Positions 41,850 to 49,343 of a stretch of DNA of 49,343 bases are shown here, piece after piece. The number at the start of each line of letters is the position of its first letter. Positions within the stretch are counted from its first letter, which is position 1. The stretch is from [Flexibacter] sp. ATCC 35208 (GTDB lineage: Bacteria > Bacteroidota > Bacteroidia > Chitinophagales > Chitinophagaceae): contig NZ_MTKN01000046.1 in NCBI RefSeq assembly GCF_001975825.1, positions 1 to 49,343 on the forward strand. The letters are read 5' to 3'. The notes under the pieces are model-generated. The model was not told where the DNA came from, searched no databases, and saw only the letters and a program-made list of their open reading frames with translations. The position numbers and the translations under genes were made by a program.

Positions 41850-42828
41850 GAAACAAATCATTTTAATTTTATATACCTCAGTATTTAATACTTTTTTTTG
41901 TGCTTATGCTCAAACGAATAATAATACATCAATCCGAAAAAACTATGAACAATCATATGACCTGCTAGATTCTTGCCTTAAGAATAATTCTTCTTTTAAG
42001 GATGCTGTATTTATTGCAGAAAATTGCTACAAAGCCAATAGGTATAGCAAACAGATATTTCAGGGTTTTATTACTGAATACGCGGTACTTTGCAAACTGA
42101 ATATAGATAATATTACTGATGAAAATAATAAAGTCGATTCGTTCAATTTTATTGGGAATTATTCAATTTTCAAGTTATTATGTGACACCTCTATATTCAT
42201 CAATAAATCTGATTCTATTTCTACATTACATCTCCCATTCAAATATGATGAGGATGACCCTTCTGCTAAGCATGCATGGAGCAATATGTTTGTGTTCAAA
42301 CTCTTATTAACTCATACAGGGAATTGCCACAGTCTTGTCTATCTATATAAGATTCTAGCTGATGAATTGCATGTCAAATGTTGGCTTTCCTTAGCTCCTA
42401 ATCATATTTATATTCGTAATTACAGCGAAAAAAGTGGTTGGTACAATACCGAATTAACAAGTGGTACTTTCCCTACTGATGCCTGGATAATGACTACAAC
42501 AAATACGCCATCAGAAGCTGTTCGTAATGGTCTTTATATGGATACTCTCAGTAATCAACAGTCCATTGCATTATGTGTTCTAGACCTAGCCAAAGGCTAT
42601 GAATTTCAAACACACAATTATACTGACGGATTCATATTAAAATGTTGCGATCTAGCACTCAAATACCATTCTATTAATCCAATGGCACTATTACTTAAAG
42701 CAGAATCACTAAAGAAATTATACCTCAAACAGCATAAATTACAACTACAAGAAGCAGCTATTACTTATTCAAAGATGTCGAATACTTACATAACATTAGC
42801 AAAAATGGGATATCGTGAAATCTTTTAA
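41839..42828 (+). CDS. exported transglutaminase-like cysteine-domain protein, cassette flank B
   Basis: A 329-residue protein with a signal peptide (FNTFFCAYAQ, to about residue 25). It repeats the design of the 451-residue protein upstream: FVFKLLLTHTGNCHSLVYLY with Cys163-His164, CWLSLAPNHIYIRNY with His189, WYNTELT with Glu205. The two cores are clearly related, while their N- and C-terminal parts are not. It starts 11 bases inside the end of the lipoprotein gene, so all four genes may be one transcript. Function unknown. Confidence 0.6.
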   Translation: MISKKQIILILYTSVFNTFFCAYAQTNNNTSIRKNYEQSYDLLDSCLKNNSSFKDAVFIAENCYKANRYSKQIFQGFITEYAVLCKLNIDNITDENNKVDSFNFIGNYSIFKLLCDTSIFINKSDSISTLHLPFKYDEDDPSAKHAWSNMFVFKLLLTHTGNCHSLVYLYKILADELHVKCWLSLAPNHIYIRNYSEKSGWYNTELTSGTFPTDAWIMTTTNTPSEAVRNGLYMDTLSNQQSIALCVLDLAKGYEFQTHNYTDGFILKCCDLALKYHSINPMALLLKAESLKKLYLKQHKLQLQEAAITYSKMSNTYITLAKMGYREIF

Positions 42829-42830
42829 TT

Positions 42831-42917
42831 GCGCATTATACGTTTTTAGACGACGAGGAAAGTGATGCATTTGAGTGGTATACCCAAGAGGAGAATGATG
42901 TTGAAATGAGAGCTTAG
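42831..42917 (+). pseudogene. acidic C-terminal fragment of an unknown protein
   Basis: Directly after the transglutaminase-like gene, a frame without a start reads AHYTFLDDEESDAFEWYTQ, then EENDVEMRA and a stop. It looks like the tail of a small acidic protein that lost its N-terminus. The rest of 42918-43104 shows only the short minus-strand frame described next. Confidence 0.3.
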
Positions 42918-42987
42918 GCCATACTAATGTAGTGCAGAATGAAGTTAAATTACTGACTAGAACTTATTTCATAAATAGGATGTATGA

Positions 42988-43092
42988 TCAGTCGGGCCAG
43001 GTCCTGGTTTCCCAGTCATTTTCTTTGTAAAGATTATTTTCATCCGGAACTGATGAAAGGGTGTCCAAACACTGGATGATAGTTGTATTCAT
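42988..43092 (-). CDS. 34-residue small protein downstream of the Panacea-like gene
   Basis: ATG at 43092, 12 bases after the stop of the SocA/Panacea-like gene on the same strand, opens 34 codons: MNTTIIQCLDTLSSVPDENN, then LYKENDWETRTWPD. The protein is acidic and soluble. Gene distance and phase suggest co-transcription, but at this length the frame may be chance. If real it could be a small partner of the antitoxin-like protein. Confidence 0.3.
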   Translation of the reverse strand: MNTTIIQCLDTLSSVPDENNLYKENDWETRTWPD

Positions 43093-43104
43093 TGCTTACT
43101 TTAA

Positions 43105-43581
43105 TTATACGGCATGGGTGTCAGCCTTGATTAATTTATTTTTAAAATATTCATATACCTGCATCATTGAAATTATTTTTTGACCGGTAACCAATGTTTT
43201 TTTCCAGGGATTATTTACATCATTATGAAAAGCCTTAATGATAATATTATCTCCAATATGCCCATAAGTATTCCATACCCGGTCAAGTAAGTGCTGGTCT
43301 TCTTTGGAAATAGCCTGATTACCCTGTGGATTAGGCAGTTTTTTGTAATAATATCTCCTTCTGGAGACAATCATATTTTCCCATAATGAAGCAAATGTAG
43401 CGCAGCTGATATGGCAAATCAACGGTTCTTTGATTAAGGTTGATCTACCTTCTGAAAAAGCAAGATACCAGCCATATGAGAAATAGGTAAGGCCAACAAG
43501 TTGGTTGACATTAATAGGTACATATTCTGATGCATACGTGGTAATAAAATAATTGGCAATTGTAGTTGGATTATAGGCCAT
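43105..43581 (-). CDS. SocA/Panacea-domain (DUF4065-like) protein
   Basis: A 158-residue soluble helical protein. The opening TTIANYFITTYASEYVPIN, then NQLVGLTYFSYGWYLAFSEG, is the SocA/Panacea domain, found in antitoxins such as SocA of Caulobacter and in many type II toxin-antitoxin pairs; middle helices follow the WENMIVSRRRYYYKK pattern, less conserved. No classical toxin is adjacent. Beside it is only a 34-residue frame downstream, so it may be an orphan antitoxin or part of a pair with a very small toxin. The upstream flank is a 200-bp repeat region. Confidence 0.7.
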   Translation of the reverse strand: MAYNPTTIANYFITTYASEYVPINVNQLVGLTYFSYGWYLAFSEGRSTLIKEPLICHISCATFASLWENMIVSRRRYYYKKLPNPQGNQAISKEDQHLLDRVWNTYGHIGDNIIIKAFHNDVNNPWKKTLVTGQKIISMMQVYEYFKNKLIKADTHAV

Positions 43582-43583
43582 GG

Positions 43584-43780
43584 TCTTTTAATAATTTAGT
43601 CTTTTAATAAAATGGTCTTTAATGAAATATTCTTTCACCTACTGGTCTTTCAATTATTCAGTCTTTTAATGAAACAGTCTTCCCCTCCCGGTCTTTCAAT
43701 TATCTAGTCCTTTAATGAAACAGTCCTTTCCCTCCCGGTCTTTCAATTATTCCCTCTTCCAATGAAATAATCCCTTCCCC
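43584..43780. repeat. degenerate tandem repeats of GTCTTTTAAT-type units
   Basis: About 10 to 12 imperfect copies of a short unit (GTCTTTCAAT, GTCTTTTAATGAA, GTCCTTTAATGAA) occur, organised in larger units of about 50 bases that contain CCTCCC and a pair of such units. They lie upstream of the Panacea-like gene on one side and the M2 peptidase gene on the other. From 43781 to 43913 the sequence is C/T-rich with no gene. Confidence 0.7.
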
Positions 43781-43913
43781 CTCTCATAATCCCAAATCTA
43801 CACCCTTCTTCTCTGTTCATTTTGTTCATTCCTCCATTCCCCCCACCTCCCCCTCGCCATTTCTCTGAACAAAATAAAATTCCCTAAATTCACTCCGCAA
43901 AATCTACCCTTTT

Positions 43914-45737
43914 ATGAATCGTATCACCCTTGTCGCCACCGGCGCCCTGCTCTCTTTCGCAGCCTGCCAGTCCACCGGCAAAAACAACCACCAGCTTGTC
44001 CAGCTACAAGCCCAGACCTACCTGGATGGTTACAACAAACAATTTCAGGACCTCATCTACAAAGACAACCTGGCCCAATGGACGCTGAATACCCGTATCG
44101 TAAAAGGAGACACCGTGAGCCAGCAGCTGGCAGATGCCGCCGATAAGGTGCTGGCTGAATATACCGGTAGCAAAGCAAACATTGACTCTGCGCAGAAATA
44201 CCTGCAATTAAAAGAACAACTCACGCCCTTACAAATAAGACAGTTCGAAGTCATCCTCTTCAACGCAGGCAATAACCCCGCTACCGCCGGCGATATCGTG
44301 ACCCGCCGTATCAGCGCCACCAACAAACAATTATCTGCTCTCTATGGATTCAAGTTTACCCTCGATGGCAAACCCGTTACTACCGGCCGTATCGATGAAA
44401 TACTGGAATCTTCCAACAACCTGCAGGAGAGAAGAAAAGCATGGACCGCCAGCAAAGAAGTCGGCAAGACTCTAAAAAACGGACTGGATTCACTGCAGTT
44501 CCTGCGAAATGCTTCTGTTACACCATTGGGTTATAAAGACTTCTTCGACTATAACGCCCGCGAATATGGCATGAGCGAAGATGAAATGATCAAACTGACC
44601 CGCCAGTTTGTAACAGAAATATGGCCGTTGTATAGAGAACTGCATACCTGGGCACGTTATACCCTCGCTGAGAAATATAAACAACCCGTACCTGATTATA
44701 TTCCTGCCGACTGGTTGCCCAACCGCTGGGGACAAGACTGGTCTTCTCTGGTGGATGTAAAAGGGCTGAGTATCGATTCTATTCTCAAAGTACATGGCGC
44801 TGAATGGATGGCACATCAGAGTGAAGACTTTTACAAGAGCCTCGGTTTCGATGCACTGCCACCTGTATTCTGGGAAAAGAGTAGCCTGTACCCGGTACCT
44901 GCAGATAGCCCGTTCACCAAGAATAACCACGCTTCTGCATGGCATATGGACCTGGATAAGGATGTGCGTTCTTTAGAAAGTATTACCCCTACCACCGATT
45001 ATTGGAGTACAGTATTACATGAATTCGGACATATCTATTATTATATGTCTTACAGCCGTCCGGAGATCCCCGTAATTTTGCGTGGTGGGGCCAATAGAGG
45101 CTTTCATGAGGCTTTCGGAACCATGATGGGATTAGCTTCTTTACAAAAGCCTTTCCTTGAAAACCTGAATTTGATTCCTAAGAATACGACGACCAATGAT
45201 ACACTGAAATTGTTAAAAGAAGCATTGAGTTATGTAGTGAGCCTGCCATGGAGCAGTGGGGTGATGACGGAGTTTGAATATAATCTGTATGCAAAGAAAC
45301 TCCCGAAAGATCAGTATAATCAGGCATGGTGGAAACTGGTAAAACAATTCCAGGGGATCGTACCGCCTACGGAGAGAGGAGAGGAGTATTGTGATGCGGC
45401 GACCAAAACGCATATCAATGATGATCCCGCTCAGTATTACGATTACTCTATTGCGAGTGTACTGGTATTCCAGTTTCATGCTTACATTGCTGATAATATT
45501 CTGCACCAGGATCCACATGCCACTAACTACTGGGGAAATAAAGCCGTAGGTGATTTCCTGAAAAAGGTAATGAGCCCGGGAGCCAGTATTGATTGGAGAC
45601 AACAGCTGAAAGATGACCTGCATACTGATATGAGTGCGAAGCCAATGGTCGCTTATTTCAGTGTGTTAATGGATTATCTGAAGAAAGCAAATACCGGTAA
45701 AAAATATACATTGCCGGCACAACCTGTGTTTGAATAA
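43914..45737 (+). CDS. M2-family (ACE-like) zinc dipeptidyl carboxypeptidase, lipoprotein
   Basis: A 607-residue lipoprotein (LLSFAAC, lipidated Cys at residue 18). The zinc motif HEFGH lies at residues 369-373, followed by YYYMSYSRPEIPVILRGGAN, RGFHEAFGTMMG with the third zinc ligand Glu near 399, the layout of angiotensin-converting-enzyme-like M2 peptidases. The N-terminal helical part with SSNNLQERRKAWTASKEVG and PLGYKDFFDYNAREYGM also fits. It would trim C-terminal dipeptides from peptides at the envelope. Single gene, ended by a strong hairpin shared with the next gene. Confidence 0.93.
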   Translation: MNRITLVATGALLSFAACQSTGKNNHQLVQLQAQTYLDGYNKQFQDLIYKDNLAQWTLNTRIVKGDTVSQQLADAADKVLAEYTGSKANIDSAQKYLQLKEQLTPLQIRQFEVILFNAGNNPATAGDIVTRRISATNKQLSALYGFKFTLDGKPVTTGRIDEILESSNNLQERRKAWTASKEVGKTLKNGLDSLQFLRNASVTPLGYKDFFDYNAREYGMSEDEMIKLTRQFVTEIWPLYRELHTWARYTLAEKYKQPVPDYIPADWLPNRWGQDWSSLVDVKGLSIDSILKVHGAEWMAHQSEDFYKSLGFDALPPVFWEKSSLYPVPADSPFTKNNHASAWHMDLDKDVRSLESITPTTDYWSTVLHEFGHIYYYMSYSRPEIPVILRGGANRGFHEAFGTMMGLASLQKPFLENLNLIPKNTTTNDTLKLLKEALSYVVSLPWSSGVMTEFEYNLYAKKLPKDQYNQAWWKLVKQFQGIVPPTERGEEYCDAATKTHINDDPAQYYDYSIASVLVFQFHAYIADNILHQDPHATNYWGNKAVGDFLKKVMSPGASIDWRQQLKDDLHTDMSAKPMVAYFSVLMDYLKKANTGKKYTLPAQPVFE

Positions 45738-45741
45738 ACAC

Positions 45742-45780
45742 TTAAATAACGCGCAGGAAACTCACCTGCGCGTTATTTAA
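45742..45780. terminator. bidirectional terminator between convergent genes
   Basis: A perfect 16-bp stem (45742-45757 with 45765-45780) with a seven-base loop. A-rich on the left and T-rich on the right arm ends serve both directions. The stop codon of the YeiH-type gene (45777-45779) lies inside it. Confidence 0.9.
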
Positions 45781-46727
45781 ACAAAACTAACAATAGACCA
45801 CAACGCCGCCCCTGCAATCAACACCCACAACACAACTCCCTGCACAAACGGCCTGATCCCCACTGCCCTCAACACATTTGCATTCAACCCACACCCAATC
45901 AAAAACAACGTCAGCGTCAACCCTGCCTTAGCAATATCTACCACATAATGACCATATTCCTGCACAATAGGTATATACGTATTCAACACCATCGCCACTA
46001 TAAAGAACCCTATAAACAAAGGTATCTTCACCTTCTTCTTATCAACAGAACTCAACAAAGAAAGCGGGATGATCCATAACGCCCTCGCCAACTTTACCGT
46101 AGTCGCCACCTGCAGGGCGGTTGTTCCATACTTACTGGCAGCCCCTACTACAGAACTGGTATCATGTATCGCAATCGCACTCCACAGTCCAAACTGTGTC
46201 TGCGTAAGATTTAACAAATGTCCAACAAAAGGAAAAAGAAAAAGCGCGAAAGAGTTTAAGATAAAGATCGTTCCCAGTGCCACGGATATCTGTTTTTCTT
46301 CAGCTTTGATAACAGGAGAAATCGCTGCTATCGCACTCCCTCCACAAATCGCCGTTCCCGCAGATATCAGGTAAGATATCTTTTTATCTATTTTTAACAA
46401 TTTTCCAAGCAGCGTTCCGAATACTAATGTACCTGCAATAGACGCTATGGTAAACCACAACCCCTGACTCCCCGCATGCATGGCACTCGTTACATTCATC
46501 CCAAATCCCAATCCTACTACTGAGATCTGCAATAACAAATGGGTCGCCTTATGATTCAAATGTAAATATGGATGCCCGACAAACTGGGCAATGATGAACC
46601 CCATCAATAACGCTACCGGCGGCGTGATGAGCGGTGTAAGACAGAATACGAATGCCAGCAGAAAAATGACTTCCCTTGTCGTAAGACTAACTGTCCGGTC
46701 TAAAAATGTTTTGTTCCCTGTTTCCAT
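45777..46727 (-). CDS. YeiH/UPF0324-family putative sulfate exporter-like membrane protein
   Basis: A 316-residue integral membrane protein with about ten helices. The family marks are PVALLMGFIIAQFVG, LLLQISVVGLGFGMN, the conserved SAGTAICGGSAIAAISPVI, IAIHDTSSVVGAASKYG, TTVKLARALWIIPLSLL and LFLIGCGLNANVLRAVG. These match the UPF0324/YeiH family, usually labelled putative sulfate exporter, but the transported substrate is not settled. Single gene, convergent with the M2 peptidase. Confidence 0.9.
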   Translation of the reverse strand: METGNKTFLDRTVSLTTREVIFLLAFVFCLTPLITPPVALLMGFIIAQFVGHPYLHLNHKATHLLLQISVVGLGFGMNVTSAMHAGSQGLWFTIASIAGTLVFGTLLGKLLKIDKKISYLISAGTAICGGSAIAAISPVIKAEEKQISVALGTIFILNSFALFLFPFVGHLLNLTQTQFGLWSAIAIHDTSSVVGAASKYGTTALQVATTVKLARALWIIPLSLLSSVDKKKVKIPLFIGFFIVAMVLNTYIPIVQEYGHYVVDIAKAGLTLTLFLIGCGLNANVLRAVGIRPFVQGVVLWVLIAGAALWSIVSFV

Positions 46728-46803
46728 TTGCCCACAAATGTCCGGCGAAGTAATGGCAAATGAAAATCGAAAATGGTAATGGGTTATAACTTTATGTTAT
46801 GCA

Positions 46804-46840
46804 AAAGGGGCGATAAAAAGACTCTTTTTATCACCCCTTT
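46804..46840 (-). terminator. terminator of the ribosome hibernation factor gene
   Basis: Arms 46804-46820 and 46824-46840 pair with one internal mismatch around a three-base loop (ACT). The stem ends in AAAG/CTTT, so on the minus strand a CCCCTTTT follows. It lies 16 bases past the stop codon of the downstream gene. Confidence 0.65.
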
Positions 46841-46855
46841 CTACTTAAAAAAACA

Positions 46856-47242
46856 CTATTTCACGACATCTTCCAATTCTACATCTTCATTGTTATCACT
46901 GTCCTCCTGCAGCAGCACATCCTGGATATTTGACTTATCCTGGTGCCTGTTGCCATCCTCTTTTCTACCCCTGACCTTCACTATCTGTGCTTGCAGCACA
47001 TCTACACACTCATTCACAGCAGGTTCAAAGTGAGGACTCACTTTCTTTACAAAATGATCCTGACCGGGTACTTCCAGCCTGATTTCGCAATAATTATTTT
47101 CAGGCGTACTATCCGGCCCTTTATATAATGTAACGTTTGCTCTTACGATTTTGTCTGTTTTTAACGTGTTCAGCTTTTCACGGATATATGACTCAAGTGC
47201 ATTACTGGCTTTAAATCCGAGGGATTGAATAATAATATCCAT
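46856..47242 (-). CDS. raiA: ribosome hibernation promoting factor, HPF/YfiA family
   Basis: A 128-residue protein with the short HPF/YfiA fold: MDIIIQSLGFKASNALESYI, REKLNTLKTDKIVRANVTLY, then CEIRLEVPGQDHFVKKVSPH and FEPAVNECVDVLQAQIVK, a beta-alpha-beta-beta-beta-alpha order. The last 30 residues are acidic and low complexity. It binds between the ribosome subunits under starvation. It is the short form, with no C-terminal dimerisation domain of long HPF. Divergent from the histidine kinase gene. Confidence 0.88.
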   Translation of the reverse strand: MDIIIQSLGFKASNALESYIREKLNTLKTDKIVRANVTLYKGPDSTPENNYCEIRLEVPGQDHFVKKVSPHFEPAVNECVDVLQAQIVKVRGRKEDGNRHQDKSNIQDVLLQEDSDNNEDVELEDVVK

Positions 47243-47446
47243 AGTTCAATATTTTTAATGAAGTAACTACAGGAATTGTGCCAGATGAAATCAGGCAAGC
47301 AACTGATGCCGGTTAGTGGGCTATAATAATCCGGTGCGCCGGTGAATGACAATCTCAAAATGCAGGAGATGCAGTTCATCAATTATTTCATGTCATTCAT
47401 GTAACGGCGGCGGAAAATAACCCGCCTTTTGCGTAACTTCAGAAAG

Positions 47447-48544
47447 ATGCGTAACTGGTTCTACAAATACAAACTTTACCACATCCCCTTTTGGATGCTC
47501 TACCAATTTATATGGTGGACAGTGGCTGTGGGCAACCCCATCAAAGCAGCGACCATCATCTTTACCACCACCATGTTTCCAAAGTATTTTACCTATGTAT
47601 TCTGGGAAACATTGGCTGTGTATTTCAATTTATATTTTCTATTGCCTAAGTATTTTGAAAAGGGAAAATATACGACCTATGTCATTCTGCTGGTAGTGAC
47701 GACGTTGTTAACAGCAGGATGTATCGTACCAGGGTATTACCTTACCGCTTCGCTGGCAGGTACGACTGTGAAGGAGCTCTTTCATACAGATAGTTTCCTG
47801 AGCATTTTATTCGCCAATTCCCTTCCCAGCGCTATTGCTGCCATGACCCTGGCCATGAGCATCAAACTGGGTAGAAGCTGGCTGCAGACCAGGCGAAGAG
47901 AACAATTACTGGAAAAGGAGAAACTGGAAACCGAACTGAATTACCTCAAGTACCAGTTTAACCCCCATTTCCTCTTCAATACCATTAATTCCATCTTCTT
48001 CCTGATCCATAAGAACCCTGACATGGCCTCTGCCTCCCTGGCCAAATTCTCTGACCTGCTCAGGCACCAGTTGTACGAATGTAACGATAAGCAGATCCTG
48101 CTGAATAAAGAAATTGCTTACCTTGAAAATGGAATAGAACTGGAAAGACTGCGGCAGAACGCCAATGTAGAGGTCGATATCCAGTTGCCGGCCCTGTACG
48201 ATGCCAGGCTGGGCATTGCCCCGTTTATATTGATGACCTTTGTAGAGAATGCTTTCAAGCATGTATCAAAGCATGCTGATCAGCAAAACTGGGTGCAGAT
48301 TGAGCTGCAGATAAACGGTCAGGAACTGCAATTGGCCGTGGCAAACAGCGTATCCGGTGCTGACAGTGAAGAAGTCGTGCATTACGGAGGTATCGGATTG
48401 AAAAATGTACGGCGCCGGCTGGACCTGATGTATCCCGGTCAGTATAACCTGACAGTAAATAGCAATAGCACCACTTTTACCATATTACTTACTTTACAAT
48501 TGTCCATATTGCAAAGTATGCCGATCATGCATAAAATAGCCTGA
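47447..48544 (+). CDS. LytS-family sensor histidine kinase
   Basis: A 365-residue kinase with four membrane helices in the first 140 residues (about 13-33, 45-65, 75-95 and 115-137). The His_kinase domain of the LytS/YehU type follows: LETELNYLKYQFNPHFLFNT with the phosphorylated His at about 175, then SDLLRHQLYEC, ENGIELERLRQN and the ATP-binding VENAFKHVSKH and HYGGIGLKNVRRRLDLMYPG. I take the ATG at 47447; the TTG upstream starts a short repeat of the same words (GCGTAACTTCAGAAAG). Its partner, a LytTR regulator, follows after five bases. Confidence 0.93.
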   Translation: MRNWFYKYKLYHIPFWMLYQFIWWTVAVGNPIKAATIIFTTTMFPKYFTYVFWETLAVYFNLYFLLPKYFEKGKYTTYVILLVVTTLLTAGCIVPGYYLTASLAGTTVKELFHTDSFLSILFANSLPSAIAAMTLAMSIKLGRSWLQTRRREQLLEKEKLETELNYLKYQFNPHFLFNTINSIFFLIHKNPDMASASLAKFSDLLRHQLYECNDKQILLNKEIAYLENGIELERLRQNANVEVDIQLPALYDARLGIAPFILMTFVENAFKHVSKHADQQNWVQIELQINGQELQLAVANSVSGADSEEVVHYGGIGLKNVRRRLDLMYPGQYNLTVNSNSTTFTILLTLQLSILQSMPIMHKIA

Positions 48545-48549
48545 AAACG

Positions 48550-49281
48550 ATGATAAACTGTGTAATCATAGATGATGAACCCCTGGCCCGCGAAGGGATG
48601 GCAGACTATGTGAAAGAAATCGATTTTCTGCACCTGATCGATACCTGCGAAAACCCGGTAGCGCTCATGAAACTGATGGATCAGCATCCCGTAGACCTGA
48701 TTTTCCTGGATATCCAGATGCCAAAGATGAACGGCATCGATTTTCTGAAGATCATCCAGAAGCCACCTATGGTGATTATCACAACGGCCTATCCCAGCTA
48801 TGCGCTGGAAGGATTTCAGCTGAATGTAATGGACTACCTGCTAAAACCTATCACTTTTGACCGTTTTTTTAAGGCCGTAAGCAAAGCGAGGGAATACCAC
48901 CAGCTCGTAAACAGACCTACGGTACAGAAGGCCGAGGTTGCTACTGATTATTGCTTTATCAAGTGCGGCAGCAAGTATGAAAAGATCCATTTTGAGGATA
49001 TTTTGTATGTAGAAGGCATGCAAAACTATATCACCATTTATACCGTGAAAGGGAAGTATGTAACGTTACTCTACCTGAAAAACCTGGAACAAAATCTCGA
49101 TAGCAATGCATTTATCCGGGTGCACAAATCTTACATTGTGGCCATTGATAAAATTGAGGCGATAGAAGGGAATGAGATCTTTATTCAGCAACACAGGATC
49201 CCTATCAGCAGAAATTACAGGGAACAGGTGATTGAACAGGTGGTGTCAAATAAATTGTGGGATAAGATCCGTTTTTCGTAA
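48550..49281 (+). CDS. LytR/AlgR-family response regulator
   Basis: A 243-residue regulator. The receiver domain has CVIIDDEPLAREGM, then LIFLDIQMPKMNG with the phosphorylated Asp54, then the Thr/Lys switch in ITTAYPSYALEGF and YLLKPITFDRF. The LytTR DNA-binding domain occupies about 137-240: FIKCGSKYEKIHFEDILYVE, GMQNYITIYT, NAFIRVHKSYIV and IPISRNYREQV. It is five bases downstream of the histidine kinase gene, forming a classical two-component pair. Its target genes are not shown. A second LytTR protein starts the window but has no receiver. Confidence 0.95.
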   Translation: MINCVIIDDEPLAREGMADYVKEIDFLHLIDTCENPVALMKLMDQHPVDLIFLDIQMPKMNGIDFLKIIQKPPMVIITTAYPSYALEGFQLNVMDYLLKPITFDRFFKAVSKAREYHQLVNRPTVQKAEVATDYCFIKCGSKYEKIHFEDILYVEGMQNYITIYTVKGKYVTLLYLKNLEQNLDSNAFIRVHKSYIVAIDKIEAIEGNEIFIQQHRIPISRNYREQVIEQVVSNKLWDKIRFS

Positions 49282-49343
49282 AATGTTAGTGCAATTACTC
49301 CATACGAATCAGGAACTACTATGGACCGCAAAGGTGTAAACCA

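Noticed and set aside
38375..42917. PIN fragment and acidic fragment as the two halves of one VapBC pair split by the cassette
   Set aside because: The acidic fragment does not show a VapB pattern, so the link cannot be supported.

Overview
The window looks like chromosome of a Bacteroidota bacterium, most likely family Chitinophagaceae and close to Chitinophaga (inference). The signs are two SusC/SusD pairs, a FecI-type sigma factor with a FecR anti-sigma, LytS/LytTR regulators, many lipoprotein signals, TAnnTTTG-type -7 promoter boxes close to start codons, and little use of Shine-Dalgarno sites. I saw no rRNA, tRNA or CRISPR array.

Layout. 1-3616: a LytTR protein cut by the window edge, a small HTH-like protein, then four tightly packed genes ending in a DnaC-like ATPase and a strong terminator; this resembles a mobile replication cassette without an integrase. 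3719-5616: a small membrane protein, a DUF5071 protein, a gutted FAD monooxygenase and a YdeI/DUF1801 protein. 5727-12021: a glycan locus with SusD, SusC and a divergent GH43 enzyme, followed by a tandem repeat grown from the end of the GH43 gene. 12287-14060: a conserved hypothetical gene and dusB.

14111-18157 is the main accessory island. A minus-strand operon encodes an OLD/ABC-like ATPase, a PD-(D/E)XK nuclease-like protein that seems to start at AUA, and a PP2C-like phosphatase: a plausible undescribed defence system. Beside it lie a decaying array of a DUF6934 plus 57-residue-protein cassette and a 231-bp MITE with a TTA target duplication.

18237-22952 encodes a 1571-residue GH27-GH51 fusion (alpha-galactosidase plus arabinofuranosidase) whose start region has expanded by 54-bp repeats. 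With the GH43 enzyme it suggests use of arabinogalactan-type plant polysaccharide. 23039-23785 holds a DEDD exonuclease and a TonB-receptor stump. 23896-35666 is one regulated locus: sigma factor, a four-fold repeated putative promoter, FecR, an STN-containing SusC, SusD, two GDPD phosphodiesterases, a purple-acid-phosphatase-like enzyme and an imelysin-like/di-haem peroxidase fusion. It looks built to scavenge phosphodiesters rather than sugars.

35747-38245: lipoprotein, acyltransferase and 3-methyladenine glycosylase. 38375-43581 is a second accessory island, AT-rich by eye: a PIN-domain relic, two transglutaminase-like proteins flanking an exported mini-Rhs protein with a phospholipase A2-like tip and a lipoprotein that may be its immunity protein, then a SocA/Panacea-type antitoxin-like gene. 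43914-49281 returns to core genes: an M2 peptidase, a YeiH-type transporter, a ribosome hibernation factor and a LytS/LytR-type two-component pair.
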